Shown one piece after another: positions 58,056-64,000 of a stretch of 64,000 bases of DNA (positions are counted from its first letter, which is position 1; every line of letters starts with the position of its first letter). Origin of the DNA: an uncultured Eubacteriales bacterium (GTDB lineage: Bacteria; Bacillota; Clostridia; Christensenellales; Aristaeellaceae); assembly GCA_900542445.1 (NCBI GenBank), contig UQNN01000011.1, positions 10,858-74,857 of the forward strand. The letters are read 5' to 3'. The notes beneath the pieces were generated by a model, which did no database searches, had not been told where the DNA came from, and was given only the letters and a program-made list of their open reading frames with translations. A program made the position numbers and the translations under genes.

Positions 58056-59177
58056 TTAGGCGGTTTCTCTGAGCATGTCGCTGTTCTTCTGACGCTCGGT
58101 GACCAGCAGGGCATAGATCTCTCTCAACTTGCGGACGAGCTTTTTGATAACCGGGAGAGCTTTGTTTGCGCGGTAGCTCCTGGCGGTTTCCAGCATCCCG
58201 GTGTCGGGCAGAAGCTCGTCTGCGGAACCCAGGCTTTGTACGAATGCTTTGACCTCTTTGTCGCTCTTCGCAAGTGCATCTATCTTCCTTTTTGCGGCTT
58301 CGACTTCATGCTCAGCCTCCTCCCGATTCGCTTGCGCCAGATGCACGGCTTGCTCCGCGCTTTGCTGCTGCGCCATGATGGCGTCGAGGGCTTCCTGCTC
58401 CTTCATGACCTTGAACTGCACGGTGGTCAGGTGCTCCTCGGTGCTGCCGCGTTCGCCGCGCTCCACGTCGGTGTAGCCCGCAGCGAACATGGCGTCGTGG
58501 TACTGATCCTGCAAAATGCTGTAGGATTTCTTCAGGACAATCTTGCCTGTTTTCGTGCGCAAGGGCTCTCCGAATTCATCCAGTACAGGCCGGGACTGCC
58601 ACTTTTTGCTGTGGCTGATCTGCATGACGGTCTCCTTGACGGTGCCAACCAGCGCCGAGTCCTTGCAGCGCTTCGACCACAGAATCTGTTTTTCGACGAC
58701 GGGCACATAGACCACATGAAGATGATAGTGCCATACGTCGTAGCCAAGGGCTTTGCTCATGCCCTGGTTGCGTTCGTCAGCGTGTATGACGGCGGAGAGG
58801 ATGTATTGCTCGCCGCCGACAATATCGACGGCAGCCCGGTATGCCTCGGCGTAGAACGCCTTGGCGTATTCGTAGCCGCCGTGATTGTGGAAATACGCGG
58901 AGTTGACATCGAAAACCAGCTCGCCATAATGGACGGCGTCCTGCTTGAGACCCCGGGTAGAGATGGTGCCGTCCTGCTCCATCTGCCGGAACATCTCCTG
59001 ATAGCTGCCGGAAGGCTTCTTGAAGTGGATGTTCAGATGACTGCGTTCGGGGACGATATCCTCGTTCCGGTAGCAGGCTTTCTGTCGCTCGTTGTGAGCT
59101 TCGGCGTCTGCAATGTTGCTCTCCGTTCGGGGCTGGTTGCGCACAGTGGTGCGATCCACGCCATCGTTTCTTGCCAT
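58056..59177 (-). CDS. MobV/Pre-type relaxase (TnpZ-like)
   Basis: A 373-residue Pre/Mob-family DNA relaxase. The N-terminal half carries the HUH-type metal site in WHYHLHVVYVPVV (near residue 151) after a conserved HYGELVFDVNSAYFHNH-like region and ERSHLNIHFK near the start; the C-terminal half is a long coiled coil (VMKEQEALDAIMAQQQSAEQAVHLAQANREEAEHE from about 255). It would nick an oriT and let a conjugative element carry this DNA. ATG 59177 follows AGGAGGTGC. The candidate oriT lies 64-140 bp upstream. Confidence 0.85.
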   Translation of the reverse strand: MARNDGVDRTTVRNQPRTESNIADAEAHNERQKACYRNEDIVPERSHLNIHFKKPSGSYQEMFRQMEQDGTISTRGLKQDAVHYGELVFDVNSAYFHNHGGYEYAKAFYAEAYRAAVDIVGGEQYILSAVIHADERNQGMSKALGYDVWHYHLHVVYVPVVEKQILWSKRCKDSALVGTVKETVMQISHSKKWQSRPVLDEFGEPLRTKTGKIVLKKSYSILQDQYHDAMFAAGYTDVERGERGSTEEHLTTVQFKVMKEQEALDAIMAQQQSAEQAVHLAQANREEAEHEVEAAKRKIDALAKSDKEVKAFVQSLGSADELLPDTGMLETARSYRANKALPVIKKLVRKLREIYALLVTERQKNSDMLRETA

Positions 59178-59240
59178 GGAAGCACCTCCTTTCTTTCGTG
59201 GGTGTGATGATGGTTCGTTTGGGGCGCGGGGTGACGGGGG

Positions 59241-59317
59241 CACGGCACTTTCTGCGAAAGTGTAATTACCCACTATGACACTTTCTGTCTTCCTGCGGAA
59301 TCCAGCAAAGTGCCGTG
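59241..59317. other. Candidate origin of transfer (oriT)
   Basis: Nested inverted repeats directly upstream of the relaxase gene: CACGGCACTTT (59241-59251) with AAAGTGCCGTG (59307-59317), CACTTTC (59246-59252) with GAAAGTG (59256-59262), and AAAGTGT (59257-59263) with ACACTTT (59278-59284). Relaxase nick sites of this family lie beside such arms. The exact nick is not identifiable by eye. Confidence 0.6.
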
Positions 59318-59407
59318 GGCCAGAGCGCTCCGCCTCTGGACTCCGGGCAGGGACGCTGCCCTTTGCACACCCGGCAGGCGCTGCCGCCCTGCACCCGGCT
59401 CAAAGAC

Positions 59408-59439
59408 AGGAAGCCATGCTTTTGACGGCATGGCTTCCT
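59408..59439. terminator. Perfect 12-bp hairpin, probable terminator of the parMR-like operon
   Basis: AGGAAGCCATGC (59408-59419) and GCATGGCTTCCT (59428-59439) with an 8-nt loop. On the minus strand it follows the ParR-like gene by 102 bp. The rest of 59320-59540 holds further GC-rich hairpins and no gene. Confidence 0.55.
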
Positions 59440-59540
59440 GCTTTGCGGGGTTGGTGCACGGTGGTGCGTTCTGGTAATATAGGTATCGCACGATATGAGG
59501 CTGGATACGGGATTGCGGTGCGCATGAGCACCAAAGAGCA

Positions 59541-59891
59541 TCAGCAGCCGAAGCTGTCCAGAGCATCGTCGAGATCATCGTCGTCAGGCTCGTCATCGTG
59601 AGCGGAGGGAGATGCGGGATGATCTACGGGAACGGCGGTTTTCAGCGCCTGCAGCAAATCTCCAAGCTGAACGGGCGCAGTCGCCAGCTCCTCCCGGACA
59701 ATGGAGCGAATCGTCTCCCGCAGGTCTTCGTCCGTAGGCGATTTGCCGTAATAGGCGTTGACGGCAGGAACAATCAGTGCGCTGTAGGACAGACCGCGCT
59801 CTGCGTGAAGCTGACGCAGCAGCGAGGAGGCCTGTGCGCTGGCAGGATGGTCTAAATCGAGCCGAAGGGTGGTGCGGAACATCTGGCTCAT
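59541..59891 (-). CDS. ParR-like plasmid segregation adaptor
   Basis: A 116-residue protein that begins with a ribbon-helix-helix-like stretch (FRTTLRLDLDHPASAQASSLLRQLHAERGLSYSALIVPAVNAYYG) and ends in a very acidic tail (DDEPDDDDLDDALDSFG). Its start overlaps the ParM-like gene's end by 4 bp. In parMRC modules the adaptor binds the centromere and caps the actin filament. Identified by context and layout rather than by close similarity. Confidence 0.7.
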   Translation of the reverse strand: MSQMFRTTLRLDLDHPASAQASSLLRQLHAERGLSYSALIVPAVNAYYGKSPTDEDLRETIRSIVREELATAPVQLGDLLQALKTAVPVDHPASPSAHDDEPDDDDLDDALDSFGC

Positions 59892-60814
59892 CCGGCAGCT
59901 CCCTCGCGCCTGAGGCGCCGCTCCGCAAGGTATTCATAACCCTCGGCGTTGGCGTGTATGTTGTCGATGATGGTCACGCGGTCACGGTCAAACTCGCCGA
60001 AGTGGCGCAGCAGGCATCCGCCGCCGCCAACGATCCACAGCCGCATGGTCTGTGGATCGTATTCGTGCTCGCGCAGCCTGCGCATGATCTCTGCCGCATA
60101 ACCCGCAGCAACCTCGCGGATGGTGTCCACATAGTCGCGCCCGATGTCTGCGTCGCCGTTTCGGAGCACCTCGTCAATGATGGCGTCCGGCACAGTGCGC
60201 CCAAAGCGTTGCGTCAGGGCCTCGCGTGTCCGGAGCATACACTGATAGGTGCCGTACTTCTCCGTGAAGCACTGGTCCATGACGGCGCGCCTGTCCTGAA
60301 TGGTCATGATATTCGTGGTGCCGTTGCCGATGTCGCAGAGCATGTTCACGCCCCTGAACTGCCTGAGCATGGGCACGATGGCGGAGAATCCCTGCGCATA
60401 CACGTCCGCACCCACGATATCGACGTGGTATTCGATGCCGCGCCAGATAAAATCCACATGGTCGTTCTGGAGCAGATAGGCACGAAAGCTCTCACGCTGG
60501 GACTCCACCCAGGTCAGGGGCAGACCGGCGGCGATGTAGACGCGGGCTTTGGTCATCCTGTTCTTCCACAGCTCCTGCCCGATGCCGGCGAGGGTCAGGA
60601 CATAGTGATCCGGGTTGCTGACCTTGTCCAGGGTGAACTCCCGGTGTCCGCTGCCGATGACGTGGTATTTGCCGTCGTAAATGAGCAAGTCCTGCGCGTA
60701 GGCAGGCTCGTGGTCGAAGGTCAGCACGCTGGCGGGGAAGATGCCGCTGGCGGTTTTCAGGTTGCCGTAGCCGTGGTCGATGCCAATGATTTGCATGTTC
60801 TTAAGATGTTTCAT
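59888..60814 (-). CDS. ParM/StbA-like actin-type plasmid segregation ATPase
   Basis: A 308-residue actin-fold ATPase. Phosphate-1 loop: GIDHGYGNLKTASG near residue 10; phosphate-2: MLCDIGNGTTNIM near 160; adenosine loop: IVGGGGCLLRHFGE near 270. Such proteins polymerise into filaments that push plasmid copies apart. ATG 60814 follows AGAGAGGTAC. It shares a transcript with the ParR-like gene and lies downstream of 10-bp iterons at 61324-61373. Partition genes inside a chromosomal element suggest a replicating excised form or a captured plasmid. Confidence 0.85.
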   Translation of the reverse strand: MKHLKNMQIIGIDHGYGNLKTASGIFPASVLTFDHEPAYAQDLLIYDGKYHVIGSGHREFTLDKVSNPDHYVLTLAGIGQELWKNRMTKARVYIAAGLPLTWVESQRESFRAYLLQNDHVDFIWRGIEYHVDIVGADVYAQGFSAIVPMLRQFRGVNMLCDIGNGTTNIMTIQDRRAVMDQCFTEKYGTYQCMLRTREALTQRFGRTVPDAIIDEVLRNGDADIGRDYVDTIREVAAGYAAEIMRRLREHEYDPQTMRLWIVGGGGCLLRHFGEFDRDRVTIIDNIHANAEGYEYLAERRLRREGAAG

Positions 60815-60966
60815 AAAGTACCTCTCTTTCGATTGTTCGCAGATAAAAGAAAAGACAGGCCATGAAGCCTGTCCGGGGAAAGGGGACGCTCCGCTTGGAA
60901 GCGGGGATAAGAAAGGGAATGTGGGAATCACATCAAATCACCACCTTTCAGGTTTTGGGCAAAGAA

Positions 60967-61011
60967 AAAGCGCTGACGGGGATTCCGCCAACGCTGGTTT
61001 GTTTTTTTTCT
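60967..61011. terminator. Hairpin with T-run between the partition genes and the iterons
   Basis: AGCGCTGACGG and CCGCCAACGCT pair imperfectly, then GGTTTGTTTTTTTT. A second hairpin, GACAGGC-CATGAA-GCCTGTC, lies near 60855. The stretch 60815-61660 (about 850 bp) holds these structures, the iterons, and the hsdR promoter; I see no convincing gene in it. Confidence 0.45.
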
Positions 61012-61302
61012 GGTCAACAGGATGTATTGCCTGTGGATGGCTTTCTCCGATGCTGGGCTGCATCATGTGCTCTCGTCCTTTTTTGACAGTTTATATGATA
61101 GCAGGTATTGACTTGGGCATCATGCGACATTGTGCGCCAACTTTCAGGGGTCGATTCGCGTAGGCAGGGTACCAATGACTTTATGCGGGGCATGACGAGC
61201 ATTCCGTGCAAGACAGACTGTTCGGCATCCAGCGAAAAACCAGTTGAGTGGAAAAAACTCATAGACAAAGGATAGACCAGAACCATCCTCTTTGACCCTA
61301 CC

Positions 61303-61308
61303 ATTATA
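61303..61308 (-). promoter_or_regulatory. Candidate parMR-like operon promoter (-10 box)
   Basis: On the minus strand TGCTATAAT: a consensus TATAAT with the TG of an extended -10 element. No -35 box is seen; its place is taken by the first of the 10-bp repeats. Confidence 0.5.
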
Positions 61309-61323
61309 GCACAGTATTTTGTA

Positions 61324-61373
61324 CCAAACTGTCCGGAATTGTCCCAAGTTGTCCTAAACTGTCTCAAGTTTGC
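61324..61373. repeat. Five 10-bp iterons, candidate partition centromere
   Basis: Consecutive decamers CCAAACTGTC, CGGAATTGTC, CCAAGTTGTC, CTAAACTGTC and the partial TCAAGTTTGC, each exactly 10 bp, i.e. one helical turn. They adjoin the minus-strand TATAAT that would serve the parMR-like genes; parC of plasmid R1 has 11-bp iterons around its promoter in the same plan. Confidence 0.65.
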
Positions 61374-61544
61374 TTATGCGTATCCTTCGCCAATGCAGGA
61401 ACCAATAAAGCAGTTGTTTAGCATATTTTGTTTGCGTGCGATAAGGCAGTGTAAGCCGTGCAGTGGAACGTGAGAATATCGCGCTGCCTGTGGGACATCG
61501 CAGCTGCTGACAGCATTGAAAAACTGAGCGTATCCAATCCACAC

Positions 61545-61573
61545 TTGTTGCTGCTCCATCGTTGTGGTAGAAT
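61545..61573 (+). promoter_or_regulatory. hsdR promoter
   Basis: TTGTTG (61545-61550), 17 bp, TAGAAT (61568-61573), 90 bp before the hsdR start. Confidence 0.6.
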
Positions 61574-61662
61574 AGAATAAACATCCAGTATGGACGGATT
61601 ATGCAATCTTCTGGCGCAGGCAGCCGGTTGGAACCGGGCAGCATTTTGTGGAGGGGACGAGG

Positions 61663-63933
61663 ATGAGCGGCATCATTCCCAAGTGGCAAATGACCGAAGA
61701 GGACATCAAGCTCAACTTCATCACGCCGGCGCTTTCCCCAAAGTGGAACGGGCGGATGACGATGGAGACGCAGATTACCGACGGAAAGATCAATCTGCGG
61801 GGCAATCTGGTGTCGCGTGCGCAGCCGAAGCGGGCGGACTATGTGCTGTACATCAACGCGAACAACCCGATTGCGATTGTCGAAGCTAAGGACAATCAGC
61901 ACGCCGTGGCGGACGGACTGCAGCAAGCCATGACGTATGCGCAGATGCTCGACGTTCCCTTCGCGTACAGCTCGAACGGCGACGCTTTCCGGGAGCACGA
62001 CTTCCTGATGGGTACCGAGCGCGACATCGCCATGGAGGATTTCCCGACGCCGGACGAGCTGTACGCGCGCTTTCAGAAGGGCGCAAACGGCGGCGCGGGC
62101 CTGACGCAGGCAGAGGAGGCCATCATCGGGCAGCCGTACTATTCGAGCCAGAGCACCTATCCGCCCCGCTACTATCAGCGCGTCGCCGTGAACCGCACGC
62201 TGGACGCCATCGCCCGCGGGCAGAACAGGATTCTGCTTGTCATGGCGACGGGCACGGGCAAGACCTACACCGCGTTCCAGATCGTCTACCGCCTGCTGCG
62301 CAGCGGCATGAAAAAGAAAATCCTGTATCTGGCTGACCGAAACATACTGGTCGATCAGTCCATCCAGCAGGACTTTGCACCGCTGGAAAAGACCATCCAC
62401 AAGATCAATGTGGCCAAGGACGATCCCAGCAGCATCACGTCGTATGAGGTGTACTTCTCCCTGTATCAGCAGCTCGTCGGGGACGACGAGGAGGAGCATT
62501 ACTCCGCGCTGTTTCAGCCGGACTTCTTCGACCTCGTGATCGTCGATGAGTGCCATCGCGGCTCCGCCAAGGAGGAGAGCCGCTGGCGCAGAATTCTGGA
62601 ATATTTCTCTTCCGCGACACAGATTGGCATGACCGCCACACCCAAGGAGACGCGCTACATCTCCAACATCTCGTACTTCGGCGACCCGGTGTACACCTAC
62701 AGTCTCAAGGAGGGCATCGAGGACGGCTTCCTCGCGCCCTTCAAGGTCATCAATATCACGACGGATATCAGCGACGGCTGGCGACCGTACAAGGGGCAGC
62801 GCGACATCTACGGCGACGAAATCGAGGACAGAATCTACAACAACAGCGACTACGATTACAACATCGTCATCGAGGATCGCATCCGGCAGGTGGCCAGAGA
62901 GATCACGGCCTACCTCAAGAGCACGGACCGCATGGCGAAGACCATCGTGTTCTGCGCGACGGAGGACGCAGCGCTGCGGATGCGCAACGCGCTGGCGGAG
63001 CTGAATGCGGACATGATGCAGCAGAACCCGGATTACGTCGTGCGGATTACCGGCGGGGACATCGAGGGCAAGAAGAAGCTCAAGTATTTCATCTCCGTTG
63101 GGGCGAAGTACCCGGTGATCGCCACGACCTCCAAGCTGCTCTCCACGGGCGCGGACTGCAAGATGACCAAGCTGATCGTGCTGGATGAAATGATTAGCTC
63201 CATGACGGAGTTCAAGCAGATCGTTGGCCGGGGCACGCGCCTGCGCGAGAAGGAGGGCAAGACGCACTTCGTCGTGATGGACTTCCGAGCGGTCACGCGC
63301 CTGTTTGCCGACCCGGACTGGGACGGCCCCATCGAGATCGACGAGGGCTTTACGCCGGGCGGCAGCCGTGTGCCGCGCGGAGGCAGCCCGGAGGGCGGCG
63401 AGGATGACCTGCCGATTGATCCTGATCCGCCGCGCCAGATGCCCGTGGTGGACGCGGAGGGCTGCACGGTGCGCATCATCAACAAGACGGTCTCCGTCTA
63501 TGACACCAACGGCAAGCTGCTGCGGCAGGAAAGCATTGTGGACTATACGAAGTCCAACATCCTGGGCACCTATGCCTCGCTGGACAACTTCATCCGCCAG
63601 TGGACGGCGGAGGAGAAGAAGGAGAGCATCTGCGAGCTGCTGCGGGAACGGGGCATCGATCTGGAGCTGATGAAGGCGGAGCAGGGGATGGGCGACGTGG
63701 ATGATTTCGATTTCATCTGCCATGTCGCCTTCGACAAAAAACCGCTGACTCGCAGGGAGCGCGCCAACAATGTGAAGAAGCGGGACTTTCTGAGCCGATA
63801 CAGCGGCGCGGCTCGCGAGGTGCTGGAGGCGCTGCTGGACCGGTACATGAACACTGGTATTTACGAAATCGAAAAGACCGATATCCTGAAGCTCGACCCG
63901 TTTGCGAAGATGGGAAAGCCCCGTTTCCCTTAA
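61663..63933 (+). CDS. hsdR: Type I restriction enzyme R subunit (HsdR, EcoEI-like)
   Basis: A 756-residue restriction subunit. An N-terminal nuclease region (TEEDIKLNFITPALSPKWN, ADYVLYINANNPIAIVEAKD, the PD-ExK-like Glu-x-Lys) is followed by a superfamily 2 helicase: Walker A MATGTGKT (near residue 195), VDECHRG (near 292), MTATP (near 322) and the second domain with VGRGTRLREKEGK. The EcoEI-type C-terminal region starts, but the protein ends at KMGKPRFP, roughly 20-30 residues before I would expect. Shifting one base there extends it only a few codons. ATG 61663 follows GGAGGGGACGAGG. HsdM and HsdS are not seen to the left. Confidence 0.9.
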   Translation: MSGIIPKWQMTEEDIKLNFITPALSPKWNGRMTMETQITDGKINLRGNLVSRAQPKRADYVLYINANNPIAIVEAKDNQHAVADGLQQAMTYAQMLDVPFAYSSNGDAFREHDFLMGTERDIAMEDFPTPDELYARFQKGANGGAGLTQAEEAIIGQPYYSSQSTYPPRYYQRVAVNRTLDAIARGQNRILLVMATGTGKTYTAFQIVYRLLRSGMKKKILYLADRNILVDQSIQQDFAPLEKTIHKINVAKDDPSSITSYEVYFSLYQQLVGDDEEEHYSALFQPDFFDLVIVDECHRGSAKEESRWRRILEYFSSATQIGMTATPKETRYISNISYFGDPVYTYSLKEGIEDGFLAPFKVINITTDISDGWRPYKGQRDIYGDEIEDRIYNNSDYDYNIVIEDRIRQVAREITAYLKSTDRMAKTIVFCATEDAALRMRNALAELNADMMQQNPDYVVRITGGDIEGKKKLKYFISVGAKYPVIATTSKLLSTGADCKMTKLIVLDEMISSMTEFKQIVGRGTRLREKEGKTHFVVMDFRAVTRLFADPDWDGPIEIDEGFTPGGSRVPRGGSPEGGEDDLPIDPDPPRQMPVVDAEGCTVRIINKTVSVYDTNGKLLRQESIVDYTKSNILGTYASLDNFIRQWTAEEKKESICELLRERGIDLELMKAEQGMGDVDDFDFICHVAFDKKPLTRRERANNVKKRDFLSRYSGAAREVLEALLDRYMNTGIYEIEKTDILKLDPFAKMGKPRFP

Positions 63934-63963
63934 TTAAAGATATTATTGGGTAAAAAAGAAAGG

Positions 63964-64000
63964 TCAGTCGATTTTGCCGATGAAGCGGTAGTAGATTTCT
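63964..64000 (-). CDS. C-terminal end of a gene running off the right edge
   Basis: The minus strand reads ...EIYYRFIGKID then TGA at 63966-63964, converging with hsdR. Only 11 residues are visible, too few for a family call; a specificity or modification subunit of the same restriction system is possible but unsupported. Confidence 0.4.
   Translation of the reverse strand, partial: EIYYRFIGKID

Noticed and set aside
57848..58072. Short plus-strand frames in the gap after the relaxase gene
   Set aside because: They translate the GTAC-rich palindrome and show no protein-like pattern.
61014..61367. 117-codon minus-strand frame between hsdR and the partition genes
   Set aside because: Its start is made from the 10-bp iterons and the -10 box, and no internal start has a ribosome binding site.
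61324..61373. CRISPR array
   Set aside because: The repeats are 10 bp with no spacers and no cas genes are nearby; iterons fit better.

Overview
The window looks like the chromosome of a GC-rich, low-GC-lineage-type Firmicute (Bacillota, class Clostridia; perhaps a gut Christensenellales relative, which is inference). The pointers are AGGAGG-type ribosome binding sites almost everywhere, a T-box leader on leuS, a perfect CIRCE element at htpG, CggR beside glycolytic genes, a two-subunit iron-sulfur serine dehydratase, and many families common in gut clostridia (DUF3842, DUF3848, DUF4349, TnpV). Core genes are GC-rich; the two mobile regions and a few islands are visibly AT-richer. No rRNA and no CRISPR array were seen.

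Layout. (1) 1-4450: right end of an integrated conjugative or genomic-island element: the tail of a solute-binding-like protein, an ECF sigma factor, an XRE regulator behind a large hairpin, a structured non-coding stretch ending in a terminator, a DUF3848 protein, an excisionase-like protein and a tyrosine integrase. It abuts an intact tRNA-Ser(CGA); 140 bp further on lies the 5' half of a second tRNA-Ser broken at its anticodon loop. (2) 4.8-13.2 kb: htpG, a split chromate transporter, a Cache/degenerate-GGDEF/EAL phosphodiesterase, and T-box-controlled leuS. (3) 13.3-29 kb: BlaR1/BlaI-type pair, sdaAB-sdaAA, a DEDDh exonuclease, M55 peptidase with purine nucleoside phosphorylase, HAD with NAL/DapA-type aldolase, an rRNA m5C methyltransferase, a GH65 phosphorylase with a thioredoxin-reductase-like protein, YhcH, DUF3842 and an SGNH-like protein. 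(4) 29.1-35.5 kb: a transglutaminase followed by a compact type IV filament-like cluster (GspF-like platform, four small hydrophobic-N-terminus proteins, one PilT-type ATPase) and a BTAD regulator. (5) 36.6-41.5 kb: cggR-pgk-tpiA-gpmI, with no gapA. (6) 41.8-53.8 kb: an autoregulated-looking ECF sigma/anti-sigma-DUF4349 pair, a frameshifted SH3 protein, a SIMPL protein, murA, three tandem multi-spanning GT-C-like membrane proteins with a Cof-type HAD, an acetyltransferase and a secreted protein. (7) 54.0-64.0 kb: a Tn4451-like mobilisable element: serine recombinase beside a leftover rlmD-like tail, RhuM, TnpV, MobV-type relaxase with a candidate oriT, a ParR/ParM-like partition pair with 10-bp iterons, then a type I restriction HsdR subunit and the end of another gene.

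The most interesting material is the filament-like cluster with its unusual regulator, the plasmid-like partition/mobilisation module inside a serine-recombinase element next to an rlmD scar, the broken tRNA-Ser sharing an 11-bp core with its intact neighbour, and a dispersed repeat whose internal hairpin changes sequence but keeps its pairing. Assignments rest on recognition of motifs by eye; nothing was searched against a database.
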